From Pedobacter sp. ASV17 (GTDB taxonomy: Bacteria > Bacteroidota > Bacteroidia > Sphingobacteriales > Sphingobacteriaceae), in NCBI RefSeq assembly GCF_016429065.1, contig NZ_JAELTX010000044.1:1-40488 (forward strand): a stretch of DNA of 40,488 nt. The letters run 5' to 3'. Shown piece after piece: positions 8,519-17,100 of the stretch (position 1 is its first letter; each line of letters starts with the position of its first letter). Both the position numbers and the translations under genes were made by a program. The notes under the pieces were generated by a model that made no database searches, was not told the DNA's origin, and saw nothing but the letters and a program-made list of their open reading frames with translations.

Positions 8519-8625
8519 CATGCTGTCTCGAACATTCGGGATCAGCATCTTTTAGGATGAAAGACCCTGAAATAAATTTGCTTCACAGCTACTTAGTGGT
8601 GAGGGAGACGACCGATATAGTATTG
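8519..8625 (+). repeat. REP-like degenerate repeat
   Basis: GTCATGCTG...CAGCATCTTTTAGGATGAAAGA followed by CCCTGAAATAAATTTGCTTC resembles, in a different module order, the unit between 4586 and 4692. Together with copy A it fills the 8144-8647 gap, in which I see no credible gene. Confidence 0.5.
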
Positions 8626-8647
8626 TTGTTGATATGAGCTAAACAAG

Positions 8648-8794
8648 CTAGCTTTTTTTCTCTTTCTTCTTGCCGAAATTCCAAGGACAATGTTTGCATT
8701 TATTTTTACAGCAATAGCCACGTTTCAGGTGATAGGCTTTTGTGAAAACCATCAAACCATCTTCGTTAAAATAAAAGTCTTCCCCTTCCTTCAT
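8648..8794 (-). CDS. DUF5522-family mini-protein, 48 aa
   Basis: The ATG at 8792-8794 starts a 48-residue protein: MKEGEDFYFNEDGLMVFTKA, then YHLKRGYCCKNKCKHCPW and a Lys-rich tail ending KKS. The 'GEDFYFNEDGLMVFT..YHL.RGYCC...C.HCPW' pattern is that of DUF5522, a Cys-rich family of unknown role. The four cysteines (CC-x3-C-x2-C) could bind a metal or cluster, which is inference. It lies 43 nt downstream of the exonuclease gene on the same strand and probably belongs to that transcript. Confidence 0.8.
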   Translation of the reverse strand: MKEGEDFYFNEDGLMVFTKAYHLKRGYCCKNKCKHCPWNFGKKKEKKS

Positions 8795-8837
8795 TTTATT
8801 CAAATGATAAAATTATTGTGTTGGCAAAATATAAAAA

Positions 8838-9779
8838 TTAATTAAGAATTTTTACGGTCAGCTGGTCCTTGAAATGGGCTTTTAGTTGCTTGCCATCGCC
8901 ATGTAAAGTCCAAACTTCATTAGGTTTAACTTGTGTGATGGTTTGTATAATGCCATTCCAATCCACATGGTCTGATATGTATAGCGAATGACCATTGCCT
9001 TGTTGCAAGTATTTCCATCCCGTAGCAAACACCCTTACCACATTAATGGCTCTGATATAGCTATTAAATACCATAGGAGGCACAAGGTAAACGTTGCCCT
9101 GCAATTGCTGCTTCATGATTTTCCTATCGTAAACCTGATAATTGCCAAGCGAAATACCCAATTGCTCATAAATTTGTACAAAGGGCATGATGCTGTGATG
9201 CACAAGGATTTTCTTATCTGGGCAATGTTGGCTCATGAGGGAAATGAGTCTTTGGCTTTTCCCCAAGGCATAAGCCCCAAGCATGATATTGCTTTCGATG
9301 TTATTCAGCTTCTTGATCTCTTCATCGGCTGCAGGATGTGAAACTGCAGGGTCTGCAAAAGTGGTTTCTGTAATCAATACCTCAGCTTGTACAAATTCGA
9401 TAGGTTCACAGGTCACATCAGCTTCTAGTTTATAATCGCCCGTATAGAGGTAGCGAATGCCCTTGTATTCCATTAATACCATTGCCGAACCTAAAATATG
9501 TCCAGCGGGATAGAAGCTTATTTTAACGCCATTTAGCTCAAACTGCTCATGATAAGCCTTGATTTCGAACTCGGCAGCGGCAAACTTCTTATAACGATGT
9601 TGCATAAAATGTTGCGTGGCCTTGGTGCAGTACACAAAGTGGTTGCCACTTACGGCATGGTCGCCGTGCGCATGGGAAATTACGGCATGCTCTACAGCTT
9701 CCTGTGGGTCAAGGTAAAAGTTGCCATAAGAACAATATAAACCTGTTTTGGTGAGGGTAATAAAATCTTGGAGTATCAT
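8838..9779 (-). CDS. ligase-associated MBL-fold DNA exonuclease-like protein
   Basis: A 313-residue metallo-beta-lactamase-fold hydrolase. Metal ligands are visible in SHAHGDH (H36, H38, D40, H41), PAGHILGSAM (H94) and LYTGDYK (D115). A C-terminal 'LYISDHVDWNGI...PNEVWTLHGDG' supplies the later His/Asp residues and the beta-CASP-like end. This matches the family named 'putative exonuclease, DNA ligase-associated', usually encoded with an ATP-dependent ligase and an Lhr-like helicase; neither partner is adjacent here. The start lies 5 nt after the coaE stop, so it is co-transcribed with ybbR-coaE. Confidence 0.85.
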   Translation of the reverse strand: MILQDFITLTKTGLYCSYGNFYLDPQEAVEHAVISHAHGDHAVSGNHFVYCTKATQHFMQHRYKKFAAAEFEIKAYHEQFELNGVKISFYPAGHILGSAMVLMEYKGIRYLYTGDYKLEADVTCEPIEFVQAEVLITETTFADPAVSHPAADEEIKKLNNIESNIMLGAYALGKSQRLISLMSQHCPDKKILVHHSIMPFVQIYEQLGISLGNYQVYDRKIMKQQLQGNVYLVPPMVFNSYIRAINVVRVFATGWKYLQQGNGHSLYISDHVDWNGIIQTITQVKPNEVWTLHGDGKQLKAHFKDQLTVKILN

Positions 9780-9784
9780 AGGAA

Positions 9785-10375
9785 CTACAGTTTCAAAAAC
9801 TGTTGGTGTAAATCTAAAACTTGTAAAATAATAGAGGTGTTTGGATTGTTTTGAATGACAAAATCAGCCATTTTTAATTTTTGCTCATCACTAAATTGCT
9901 TGTCTATACGGGCCAATACCTGTGCTTCGTTTACTTGGTCTCGGCGGGTTACCCAAGCCATTTTTAAATGATGCGGTGCCGTAACCAAGATGTTTTTATC
10001 GCACATTTTGTAGGAACCACTTTCAAATAAAAGTGCTGCTTCTTTTACGGAATAAGGCGTGCTTTTAGGAAGATTGGCGTCCCATTGGTCAAATGCTCTA
10101 AATACCGCTGGATGTACCAAGGCATTTAACTTGGCCAGTTCATTTTCATCGGCAAAAACAATATTGGCAATGTGTTTATTGTTAAGGCTACCATCTTCGA
10201 AATAGCTTTGTTCGCCAAAGGTTTGTTTAATACCATTGATTAAGATGGCATCGATGGTCATGATTTGCTTGGCAACCGTGTCCGCATAAAAAACAGGAAT
10301 TCCCAAGGTTTCAAATACTTTGCACACCGTGGTTTTGCCACTTCCAATTCCGCCAGTTATTCCAATCTTTAACAT
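9785..10375 (-). CDS. coaE: dephospho-CoA kinase
   Basis: A 196-residue P-loop kinase catalysing the last step of coenzyme A synthesis (ATP-dependent 3'-phosphorylation of dephospho-CoA). It opens MLKIGITGGIGSGKTTVCKV with the P-loop GGIGSGKT at residues 8-15. The typical 'GIPVFYADTVAK' follows, then 'HPAVFRAFDQW' and 'VKEAALLFESG' of the CoA-binding lid region, and 'VTRRDQVNEAQVLARIDKQFSDEQK' near the C-terminus. Its ATG shares one base with the ybbR stop (TAATG), indicating translational coupling. Confidence 0.96.
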   Translation of the reverse strand: MLKIGITGGIGSGKTTVCKVFETLGIPVFYADTVAKQIMTIDAILINGIKQTFGEQSYFEDGSLNNKHIANIVFADENELAKLNALVHPAVFRAFDQWDANLPKSTPYSVKEAALLFESGSYKMCDKNILVTAPHHLKMAWVTRRDQVNEAQVLARIDKQFSDEQKLKMADFVIQNNPNTSIILQVLDLHQQFLKL

Positions 10376-11322
10376 TATTTCTCGATGATAAAGTCAACAT
10401 TGTTAGGTACAATGCTTACTAGTTTTGAAAACTCAGGCATCTTGGTGATTTTTATGGACAGCTTATGATGGCCTAGTACTTTCCATTCGTTTAAGTCGAC
10501 AGCCGCTTTTAGCAAATCTTCATCTGCTTTGTTATAGTTAGATAAAGCCACCAATAAAGTGATTTTTACTTTTTTAGGGTAAAGCTTTACATCGTAGTAT
10601 TCCCTATTGTTGAGCATGCTCAAGGGTACTTCGATGGTTTTTTCCGTAAACTCGTCTACAGGAATTTTTACGCCCACGCTGCTAGGGTAAATGCTTACAT
10701 TGCTAATGGCATTCTTTAAAATGGTTACACGAGCATCTACGCTGCTTTTAATGTCGCTAAGTTTCAAGCTGTCGGTATGCCAAACATGTATTTTTTCCAG
10801 TTCCTCATGTGGTCCCGAAATGTTCACGTAGGAGGGGGTAAGCTTAATTTCTTTGGAAATTCCGTATTGTGGTGCAAAAGTGAGTTTAGAAATCAACTTC
10901 AATGGCACTCGCTTATTGGTGCGTCTCGAAAAATCAAAATAAAGCGTGTCGGGCTTGATCGAAATTACCCTCTGCGAAGTTTCTAGCTGTCTGTTTACCT
11001 GTTCAAGCTGCTCCGAAAAAACCACGTAGCTTCTGGTGTTGAGTTTTTGTAAGCTTACGGTAATTGAAGGAGGTTTTATCCTCAATCTGGCAAAAAGTAA
11101 TTGCCAGCCCGTACCTTCCACTTTTAAATCTACCGTATCGGGTTGAAGTGCCTTGAAAGCTTTTCCCTGGGGCTCATCTTTATAAAGCAACTCTGTTTGT
11201 ACGGTATAGGGATATTTTTTATTAAGCGCTAGAAATAACCATGCCCCAACTGCGCATAAGGCACAGATTAAAATCGCTCCAAAGCGTTTTTGTTCAAGTC
11301 GGGTGAGTTTAATAAAGGGCAT
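10375..11322 (-). CDS. YbbR-like domain protein
   Basis: A 315-residue protein with a short cytoplasmic start, one membrane anchor (about residues 15-32, 'GAILICALCAVGAWLFLAL') and an extracytoplasmic part made of YbbR-type repeats ('RVPLKLISKLTFAPQYGISKEIKLTPSYVNISGP'). In Firmicutes the YbbR protein CdaR regulates a diadenylate cyclase. In Bacteroidota the gene typically sits next to coaE, as here, and its role is not established. A hairpin terminator lies only 12 nt upstream of the start, so it may have its own promoter or depend on read-through from yajC. Confidence 0.88.
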   Translation of the reverse strand: MPFIKLTRLEQKRFGAILICALCAVGAWLFLALNKKYPYTVQTELLYKDEPQGKAFKALQPDTVDLKVEGTGWQLLFARLRIKPPSITVSLQKLNTRSYVVFSEQLEQVNRQLETSQRVISIKPDTLYFDFSRRTNKRVPLKLISKLTFAPQYGISKEIKLTPSYVNISGPHEELEKIHVWHTDSLKLSDIKSSVDARVTILKNAISNVSIYPSSVGVKIPVDEFTEKTIEVPLSMLNNREYYDVKLYPKKVKITLLVALSNYNKADEDLLKAAVDLNEWKVLGHHKLSIKITKMPEFSKLVSIVPNNVDFIIEK

Positions 11323-11333
11323 GTGGTAAAATT

Positions 11334-11368
11334 ACAATAAAAAAGCCACTCCGAATAAACGAAATGGC
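11334..11368 (-). terminator. intrinsic terminator between yajC and ybbR
   Basis: On the minus strand GCCATTTCG and CGGAGTGGC form a 9-bp stem with a 6-nt loop, followed by TTTTTTATT. It sits after yajC and immediately before the ybbR start. Confidence 0.75.
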
Positions 11369-11451
11369 GCTATTTTATAGAAGCCACAGATGCACAAATT
11401 AATGACCTTATGAAAAGGAGCAGTTAAATCGGTGTATTTGCGGCTTAAAAC

Positions 11452-11766
11452 TTATGCTTTTGGAGCTGAAGCTTTGGTGGCATCTAAAGAGATGGCAGAT
11501 TTGTCGAAACGAATCTTAGTACCACCTTCTACCTCGATTAAAAAAGTAGTATCGTTGGCGCCAACAATTTTACCATGGATACCCGCAGTAGTTACAATTT
11601 TATCGCCAATTCCTAGTTCTGCAACTAATTTTTTGTGCTCTTTTGCTTTTTTAACTTGTGGTCTAATCATGAAGAAATAAAATACGACCATGATTAATAC
11701 CATAGGGATTACTGTTCCCATTAGGTTGTTGCCTGCAGCGGCCTGTAAAATTACTGTTGATATCAT
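11452..11766 (-). CDS. yajC: preprotein translocase subunit YajC
   Basis: A 104-residue SecDF-associated inner-membrane protein. A short N-terminus is followed by one membrane helix (about 14-33, 'LMGTVIPMVLIMVVFYFFMI'). The family signature 'RPQVKKAKEHKKLVAELGIGDKIVTTAGIHGKI' and the 'V.IEVEGGTKIRFDKSAI' beta domain come next. Length is normal. It lies between DUF1573 and ybbR on the same strand, a common Bacteroidota order (nusB - DUF1573 - yajC - ybbR - coaE). Confidence 0.96.
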   Translation of the reverse strand: MISTVILQAAAGNNLMGTVIPMVLIMVVFYFFMIRPQVKKAKEHKKLVAELGIGDKIVTTAGIHGKIVGANDTTFLIEVEGGTKIRFDKSAISLDATKASAPKA

Positions 11767-11919
11767 TATATTGTTCTGTTGTTAATTTGTGTAATTCGGT
11801 TAATTATCTGAATAAGGTCCATTGGAATTTGAAATGCTATTGAAACTAAGTTTTGGTTAATGTTTTTCGTCGCTATTTAACTAGCCACTAATTCCTAACT
11901 ACTAAGCCCTAATCCCTAA

Positions 11920-12366
11920 TTACTTTTTCTCCTTTACGTTGCCCACTAAATGAAGTTCATCAAATTTTGGGTTAGCGTTTGAAGTAATGGTCACCACTTT
12001 ATCTTGTAAGCCTAATTTACCAGTGCTATCAAAGGTTACTTTAATTTCTCCGTCAGCTCCAGGTTTAACTGGCTCTTTAGGATATTCAGGTTGTGTACAA
12101 CCACAAGTTGCAGTAGCGTTGGTAATAATTAAAGGTGTTTTACCTACGTTTTTGAACTTGAATGTATAAGTCACTTTTTCACCTTGGGTAATCTCTCCAA
12201 ATTCGTAGATTGTTTTTTCTACTTTTACTTTTGGAGCATCTGCTTCGGCAATTACAGGAGTTTCTGTCGAAGTACTATCGGTACCTGTGGTGTTGCTTTC
12301 AGCACTTTTACTTTGGCATGCACTAAAGGCAGCTGCACATAACGCAATTAAGAAAAGTTTTTTCAT
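11920..12366 (-). CDS. DUF1573 lipoprotein
   Basis: A 148-residue predicted lipoprotein with signal peptide and lipobox FSAC (Cys17). A low-complexity Ser/Thr linker follows, then a DUF1573 domain (about 48-140): 'EKTIYEFGEITQGEKVTYTFKFKNVGKTPLIITNATATCGCTQPEYPKEPVKPG'. The fold is immunoglobulin-like with the conserved 'CGCT' pair. Function is unknown; its constant place beside nusB and yajC suggests an envelope housekeeping role. Family call is firm. Confidence 0.92.
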   Translation of the reverse strand: MKKLFLIALCAAAFSACQSKSAESNTTGTDSTSTETPVIAEADAPKVKVEKTIYEFGEITQGEKVTYTFKFKNVGKTPLIITNATATCGCTQPEYPKEPVKPGADGEIKVTFDSTGKLGLQDKVVTITSNANPKFDELHLVGNVKEKK

Positions 12367-12530
12367 CCGTTTAAATCTGTTTTCTTTTGTGATGAAGCTA
12401 TCATATTTTTCCCACTGTGTGGTTTGAAAAATATTGATGGTTTCATCTAAACTGTTGTTTTTTGTTCAAAAGTTGGAAAGTTGAAAGGTTGGAATTTTTA
12501 CTTAAACTTTCAATCAATTTCTCCTCTCAA

Positions 12531-13484
12531 TTATTCCTCAATCAAACCTCTACCTACTTTTTTAATACTATTGTTTCTCTTTAAATCGTTTAAAATTTTG
12601 TCTAAGATACCATTTATAAAAGTATTACTCTTCGGAGTACTGTAATCTTTTGATAACTCAAGATACTCGTTGATGGTTACTTTTACAGGGATAGATGGGA
12701 AATTCATCATCTCGCAAATGGCCATTTTCATCAAAATAGTGTCCATTAATGCAATACGCTCCGATTCCCAGTTTTTGGTTCTTTCGGCAATCAATTCCTG
12801 GTATTTTTCGTCGTTTTTAAGCGTGTAGGTAAAAAGGTCTTTTACAAACGTGCTGTCTTCGTTCCAGTCTGCACTAATTGGCGTCAACTTGTTGTTCAAC
12901 GGATTTTCCGACTCGAAGTTTTTAATGGTTTTGGCAATCATGCCTTGCATTACTTCGCGGTCTACTGGCCAATTGATGAATTTATCTTCAAAAGCTTGTA
13001 CCACGTTTACGTTTTTCAACAACATTTTACGGAAAATAAACTTGATAATCTCTTTTGAGCTTTCCAAACTTTCCTCAAAATCTTCAGCCAAATAAGCTTC
13101 GTATTCTTTACTCTCTTTTAGTTTGTTGAAGATAGATTTTACCAATTCAGGGTCCGAAAACCAGTTGATTTGGTATTTGTTTACAGCAGCAACATACTCT
13201 GGATTGTTTTTCAGTACATTCGCGAATTTGTTGTGTAGTAATTTCTGATTTGGATTCAAATCTTCGGCGGTTGGCAAATGCTTGTTTGCTCTCTCCAGGG
13301 CGTCGTGGGCAGTATATTCAGTGATGTCTACAACCAGTGCTAGCATAGATACATACATCTGATATACTTCGTCGATACTTTTCATTAATAGTTTTTGACT
13401 AGTAATGATGTCTTTTTTTTCGGTGTTTTGCCATGCAAAAATATTTTGCAGAGCTTTAACTCTTAAGTGCCTTCTGTTTAACAT
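12531..13484 (-). CDS. nusB: transcription antitermination factor NusB
   Basis: A 317-residue protein, about twice the length of Escherichia coli NusB, as usual in Bacteroidota. The N-terminus MLNRRHLRVKALQNIFAW carries the RNA-binding 'RRxxRxxALQ' element. The NusB fold is completed by the C-terminal part 'MDTILMKMAICEMMNFPSIPVKVTINEYLELSKDYSTPKSNTFINGILDKI' (about 245-300). The middle, Lys/Glu-rich helical part is the lineage-specific insertion. Expected role: binds boxA with S10 during rRNA antitermination. Confidence 0.95.
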   Translation of the reverse strand: MLNRRHLRVKALQNIFAWQNTEKKDIITSQKLLMKSIDEVYQMYVSMLALVVDITEYTAHDALERANKHLPTAEDLNPNQKLLHNKFANVLKNNPEYVAAVNKYQINWFSDPELVKSIFNKLKESKEYEAYLAEDFEESLESSKEIIKFIFRKMLLKNVNVVQAFEDKFINWPVDREVMQGMIAKTIKNFESENPLNNKLTPISADWNEDSTFVKDLFTYTLKNDEKYQELIAERTKNWESERIALMDTILMKMAICEMMNFPSIPVKVTINEYLELSKDYSTPKSNTFINGILDKILNDLKRNNSIKKVGRGLIEE

Positions 13485-13536
13485 GAATGTAAGAACGATT
13501 GCGGTAAAATTACCTCTTGTGTGTTATTGTTATTAA

Positions 13537-14634
13537 TTAATATGATGATTTTATTTTTTTAATGTCTTCAATACGTTTTTCTGCCAAACGTGAAGCAGCC
13601 AAATTGGTCGGAATATTTTCTGATTTCGATAATTTAATTACTTCTTTAGTTGCTTCATAGATATTTTCGGTAAGTTGTATGGTGCGTTTTCTGCCAAAGC
13701 CCGTAAGCTCTGAGTAACAGCTAATGATCCCACCAGCGTTAATCAGGTAATCTGGAGCGTACAAAATACCTTTATCGTGTAATAATTGTCCATGTGCTTG
13801 CTCATCTGCTAATTGGTTGTTGGCCGAACCCGCAATAATGGCAAATTTCATGGTTTTAATAGTTCTTTCGTTTACGGTTGCACCTAATGCGCAAGGAGCA
13901 TAAATATCAGCACCTATGGTGAAAATTTTATCTGCCTCAATTGCTTTTGCCTTGTATTTACGGGCAATTACACGCATGCGGTCTTCGTTAATGTCGGTTA
14001 CGTAAACCTCCACATTATCGTTTCTTAGCAACTCTACCAAATGCTCGCCTACGTTACCTGTACCTTGTACCACTACAGAGCGTCCAGCCAATTCATCAGT
14101 GCCAAAAACTTCCTTAACGCAGGCTTTTATACCTAAATAAACACCTTTTGCCGTAAATGGAGCTGGGTTACCTGCGCCACCTAACGATTCTGGAACGCCA
14201 GTAACATGTTGTGTTTCCATACGGATGTATTCCATGTCGCGTACGGTAGTGCCCACATCTTCGCCAGCAATAAACTCGCCGTTAAGGTTTTTAACAAAAC
14301 GTCCAAAGCTGCGCATCAATGCCTCTGATTTCTGTCTGCGTGAGTCGCCAATAATGACAGCAGTACCACCGCCAACGTTTAATCCAGCAACGGCAGCTTT
14401 ATAGGTCATGCCTTTTGATAAACGCAATACATCTTCCAATGCTTCGGCTTCAGAACTATAATTCCACATCCTTACACCACCTAAAGCGGGGCCAAGCGTA
14501 GTATCATGAATAGCGATGATGGCTTTTAATCCTGTAGAAGGATCGTTACAGAAAACAACTTTTTTGTGGCCAGATTGGCTTAATTGCTCTAAAATAGAAG
14601 GGTTAGAAGAACTTATTTCTGGCATACAAAACAA
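13537..14634 (-). CDS. Glu/Leu/Phe/Val dehydrogenase homologue with altered catalytic lysine
   Basis: A 365-residue leucine-dehydrogenase-like protein. The substrate domain has 'GPALGGVRMW' (48-57) and 'KGMTYKAAVAGLNVGGG' (74-90, K79). The NAD domain has GTGNVG (191-196). EDVGTT (D126) is kept. The family's second catalytic lysine, in 'GGGK', is threonine here (GGGT, T91; codon ACT). If functional as a dehydrogenase it would interconvert branched-chain amino acids and 2-oxo acids with NAD; the substitution makes that uncertain. An alternative start is Met4 (14625). It fits the candidate promoter box at 14652-14659 equally well. Confidence 0.88.
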   Translation of the reverse strand: MFCMPEISSSNPSILEQLSQSGHKKVVFCNDPSTGLKAIIAIHDTTLGPALGGVRMWNYSSEAEALEDVLRLSKGMTYKAAVAGLNVGGGTAVIIGDSRRQKSEALMRSFGRFVKNLNGEFIAGEDVGTTVRDMEYIRMETQHVTGVPESLGGAGNPAPFTAKGVYLGIKACVKEVFGTDELAGRSVVVQGTGNVGEHLVELLRNDNVEVYVTDINEDRMRVIARKYKAKAIEADKIFTIGADIYAPCALGATVNERTIKTMKFAIIAGSANNQLADEQAHGQLLHDKGILYAPDYLINAGGIISCYSELTGFGRKRTIQLTENIYEATKEVIKLSKSENIPTNLAASRLAEKRIEDIKKIKSSY

Positions 14635-14651
14635 TGTTGAAACGTACTCCG

Positions 14652-14659
14652 CAAAACTA
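14652..14659 (-). promoter_or_regulatory. candidate -7 box of the dehydrogenase gene
   Basis: Minus strand reads TAGTTTTG, an exact TAnnTTTG. Initiation would fall near 14645, giving a leader of only about 10-20 nt. No clear -33 TTTG is at the expected distance. Confidence 0.4.
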
Positions 14660-14806
14660 AGACAAAAAAACCATTAAATCTAGGCGTATTTTAAATAAAA
14701 TGGAATTTTTCACTTTGTTAGATATAGAGATTATTGTTGTAACCCATATCCTATCTGGAAGCTGTAAGAAGAAATTATCAAAGCCACCAACTCCAGTAAT
14801 TTCTGC

Positions 14807-14814
14807 TAACTTTG
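14807..14814 (+). promoter_or_regulatory. candidate -7 box of the ABC exporter gene
   Basis: TAACTTTG is an exact TAnnTTTG match 7 nt before the ATG at 14822, so the transcript would be nearly leaderless. No -33 element is evident. Confidence 0.35.
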
Positions 14815-14821
14815 TTTTGCA

Positions 14822-16603
14822 ATGAAACACTTAAGATATCTCAATAAGTACTTTCTGAAATACAAATGGCGGATTTTGCCAGGCGTTCTGTTTGTCATTA
14901 TCTCTAACATATTTGGCGTAGTACCCGCACAGGTGATTAGGAACGCCTACGACCTAATTGTAGAAAATGCAGCTATTTACAGGCTATATGAAGGGTTTGA
15001 TAGACAAGCCATTGTTTACGATATTTTTAGTTATAGCCTGTTCTTTTTCGGGGCGCTCATCTTATTCTTGTACCTGCTAAGGGGATTATTCCTGTTCTTT
15101 ATGCGCCAAACCATCATCTTGATGTCGCGGCATATTGAGTATGATATGAAGAACGAAATTTATGCGCACTATCAAAAATTGAGCTTGGGTTTTTACAGAC
15201 GCAACAACACTGGCGATTTGATGAACAGGGCTACGGAGGACGTGAATAGGGTTCGTATGTATGTTGGCCCAGCCATTATGTATGCTTTTAACACCACGGT
15301 ACTTTTCCTTTTGGTTATTTATTTTATGTTTTCGGTAAATGCAACCTTGGCCATTTACGCTTTGTTGCCTTTGCCAGTATTGGTGCTTGCCATTTATTAT
15401 GTAAATACCATTATCAACCAAAAAAGCGAAAAGATACAGGAGCAGTTGTCGCGTTTGTCTAGTTTCGTGCAGGAGCGTTTTTCTGGCATCCGTGTGATGA
15501 AGTCGTATGTGAGGGAAGCACATGCACAAACCATATTTGCCGAAGAAAGCAATGCGTATAAAACAAACTCGATGGGCTTGGTGAAAGTACAGGCTTTCTT
15601 TTATCCAACCATGTTGCTTTTGGTAGGAATTAGTACCATTTTAACCATTTATATCGGTGGCGAACAGGTAATTGATGGAGCCATTACCCCTGGTAACATT
15701 GCAGAATTTATTGTTTACGTGAACCAATTGACTTTTCCAGTAACCATGTTGGGTTGGGTAACTACACTTATTCAACGTGCAGCAGCTTCCCAAAAGAGGA
15801 TTAATGAGTTTTTACAATTGCAGCCAGATATCAATAGTGGAAGTCAAGAAATTGATTTGAATGGTAATATCAGCTTTAAGAATGTAAGTTTTACTTATGC
15901 GGATACGGGGATAGAGGCCATTAAAGAGGTCAATTTTGAAATTAAGAAAGGACAGTTTGTAGCGATTATTGGTAAAACAGGTTCGGGTAAATCTACCTTG
16001 GCCAATTTGCTGATGCGGATGTATGACCCTAGCTCTGGCGATATTTTGATAGAGGGAAAACCTCTGGATAAGCTTGATTTGCATAGCTATCGCTCACAGA
16101 TTGGTTTTGTGCCGCAAGAGGTATTTTTGTTTTCTGATTCGATTAAAAACAATATTGCTTTTGGGCTTGATGCCGTAACCGACGAACAGGTGAACCAAGC
16201 CGCTAAAGATGCCGCAGTTTATCAGAATATCATTGGTTTTGAGCAGCAATTTGAAACCATGCTAGGGGAGCGGGGTATTACTTTATCGGGTGGACAAAAG
16301 CAAAGGGTATCCATTGCCAGAGCTTTGATTAAAGCACCACAAATGCTCATTTTTGATGACTGTCTTTCGGCGGTGGATACCAAAACAGAAGAAGAAATTC
16401 TGAGTAATTTGGGCAAACTGATGAAAGGAAGGACCAGTGTGCTGATTGCGCATCGTATTTCGACCATCAAAAACGCCGATAAAATCTTGGTATTGGATAA
16501 CGGAAGGATTATTGAAGAGGGTACCCACGAAGAATTGTTGAACAGTGGTAAGGCTTATGCGGAGATGTATCAAAACCAACTTTTAGAGGAGGAAAATGTA
16601 TAA
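14822..16603 (+). CDS. ABC exporter, fused permease and ATPase (MsbA/MdlB type)
   Basis: A 593-residue half-transporter that should dimerise. Residues 1-320 form the six-helix exporter membrane domain; 345-593 form the ATPase. Walker A GKTGSGKST (384-392), LSGGQ (488-492), Walker B LIFDD (509-513) and switch histidine H544 are visible. The residue after the Walker B aspartate, normally the catalytic glutamate, is aspartate (D513), as in one half of some heterodimeric exporters such as YheI/BmrC. Substrate could be lipid, drug or peptide. No partner gene is adjacent: the neighbours are a divergent dehydrogenase and a PUR protein with its own promoter. Confidence 0.93.
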   Translation: MKHLRYLNKYFLKYKWRILPGVLFVIISNIFGVVPAQVIRNAYDLIVENAAIYRLYEGFDRQAIVYDIFSYSLFFFGALILFLYLLRGLFLFFMRQTIILMSRHIEYDMKNEIYAHYQKLSLGFYRRNNTGDLMNRATEDVNRVRMYVGPAIMYAFNTTVLFLLVIYFMFSVNATLAIYALLPLPVLVLAIYYVNTIINQKSEKIQEQLSRLSSFVQERFSGIRVMKSYVREAHAQTIFAEESNAYKTNSMGLVKVQAFFYPTMLLLVGISTILTIYIGGEQVIDGAITPGNIAEFIVYVNQLTFPVTMLGWVTTLIQRAAASQKRINEFLQLQPDINSGSQEIDLNGNISFKNVSFTYADTGIEAIKEVNFEIKKGQFVAIIGKTGSGKSTLANLLMRMYDPSSGDILIEGKPLDKLDLHSYRSQIGFVPQEVFLFSDSIKNNIAFGLDAVTDEQVNQAAKDAAVYQNIIGFEQQFETMLGERGITLSGGQKQRVSIARALIKAPQMLIFDDCLSAVDTKTEEEILSNLGKLMKGRTSVLIAHRISTIKNADKILVLDNGRIIEEGTHEELLNSGKAYAEMYQNQLLEEENV

Positions 16604-16638
16604 AATATTAAAAAAACGTTAATTACTGTCATTTCTAT

Positions 16639-16670
16639 TTTGAAAGTTGATAATTATTACATTATATTTA
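16639..16670 (+). promoter_or_regulatory. promoter of the PUR-family gene
   Basis: TTTG (16639-16642), a 20-nt spacer and TATATTTA (16663-16670) match the Bacteroidota consensus with one deviation. The expected leader is about 28 nt. Confidence 0.55.
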
Positions 16671-16704
16671 CCCCAACCAAAACCACACTACACACAATAA
16701 AAAA

Positions 16705-17028
16705 ATGGGAGATTTCGACAACAAAGAGAGAGAAGAGGTTTTTTCCAAGAAAGTGAGAGCGGGTAAACGCACTTATTTTTTTGACGTAAAAGCGACGCGT
16801 TCGGGTGATTATTATTTGACCTTAACCGAGAGTAAGAAAAGATTAGAAGATGGTGTTTTCGTAAAGCATAAAATCTTCTTATACAAAGAGGATTTCGAAA
16901 AGTTTGCAGAAGGTTTAACCGAAACTGTTGATTATATCAAATCTCGCCAAGAAGTGGTAGAAAAACGCTATGAATATTCAGATAACCAAGAATATGCAGC
17001 GAAATCTGATGATGACTTCACCTTCTAG
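16705..17028 (+). CDS. PUR family (DUF3276) DNA/RNA-binding protein
   Basis: A 107-residue single-repeat PUR protein. The opening 'NKEREEVFSKKVRAGKRTYFFDVKATRSGDYYLTLTESKKR' forms the beta-sheet. 'VKHKIFLYKEDFEKFAEGLTETVDYIK' forms the closing strand and helix. The acidic tail ends DDDFTF. Homologues such as the Borrelia PUR protein bind single-stranded nucleic acid as dimers. In Bacteroidota this is a small, highly conserved and probably abundant protein of unknown regulatory target. It has its own promoter and is followed by a strong terminator, so it is monocistronic. Confidence 0.93.
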   Translation: MGDFDNKEREEVFSKKVRAGKRTYFFDVKATRSGDYYLTLTESKKRLEDGVFVKHKIFLYKEDFEKFAEGLTETVDYIKSRQEVVEKRYEYSDNQEYAAKSDDDFTF

Positions 17029-17049
17029 GAATTAAAGAAAAAAGACATA

Positions 17050-17082
17050 CAATCCTTCTCGAATATCGGGAGGGATTTTTTG
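17050..17082 (+). terminator. rho-independent terminator of the PUR gene
   Basis: AATCCTTCTCG and CGGGAGGGATT pair around a 5-nt loop (AATAT) and are followed by TTTTTTG. Confidence 0.85.
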
Positions 17083-17100
17083 TTTCTAAATGTTTTGAAA

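Noticed and set aside
8346..8635. Long stop-free frame across repeat copy A
   Set aside because: There is no plausible start codon at its beginning and copy B does not preserve the frame because of indels; better explained as a repeat.
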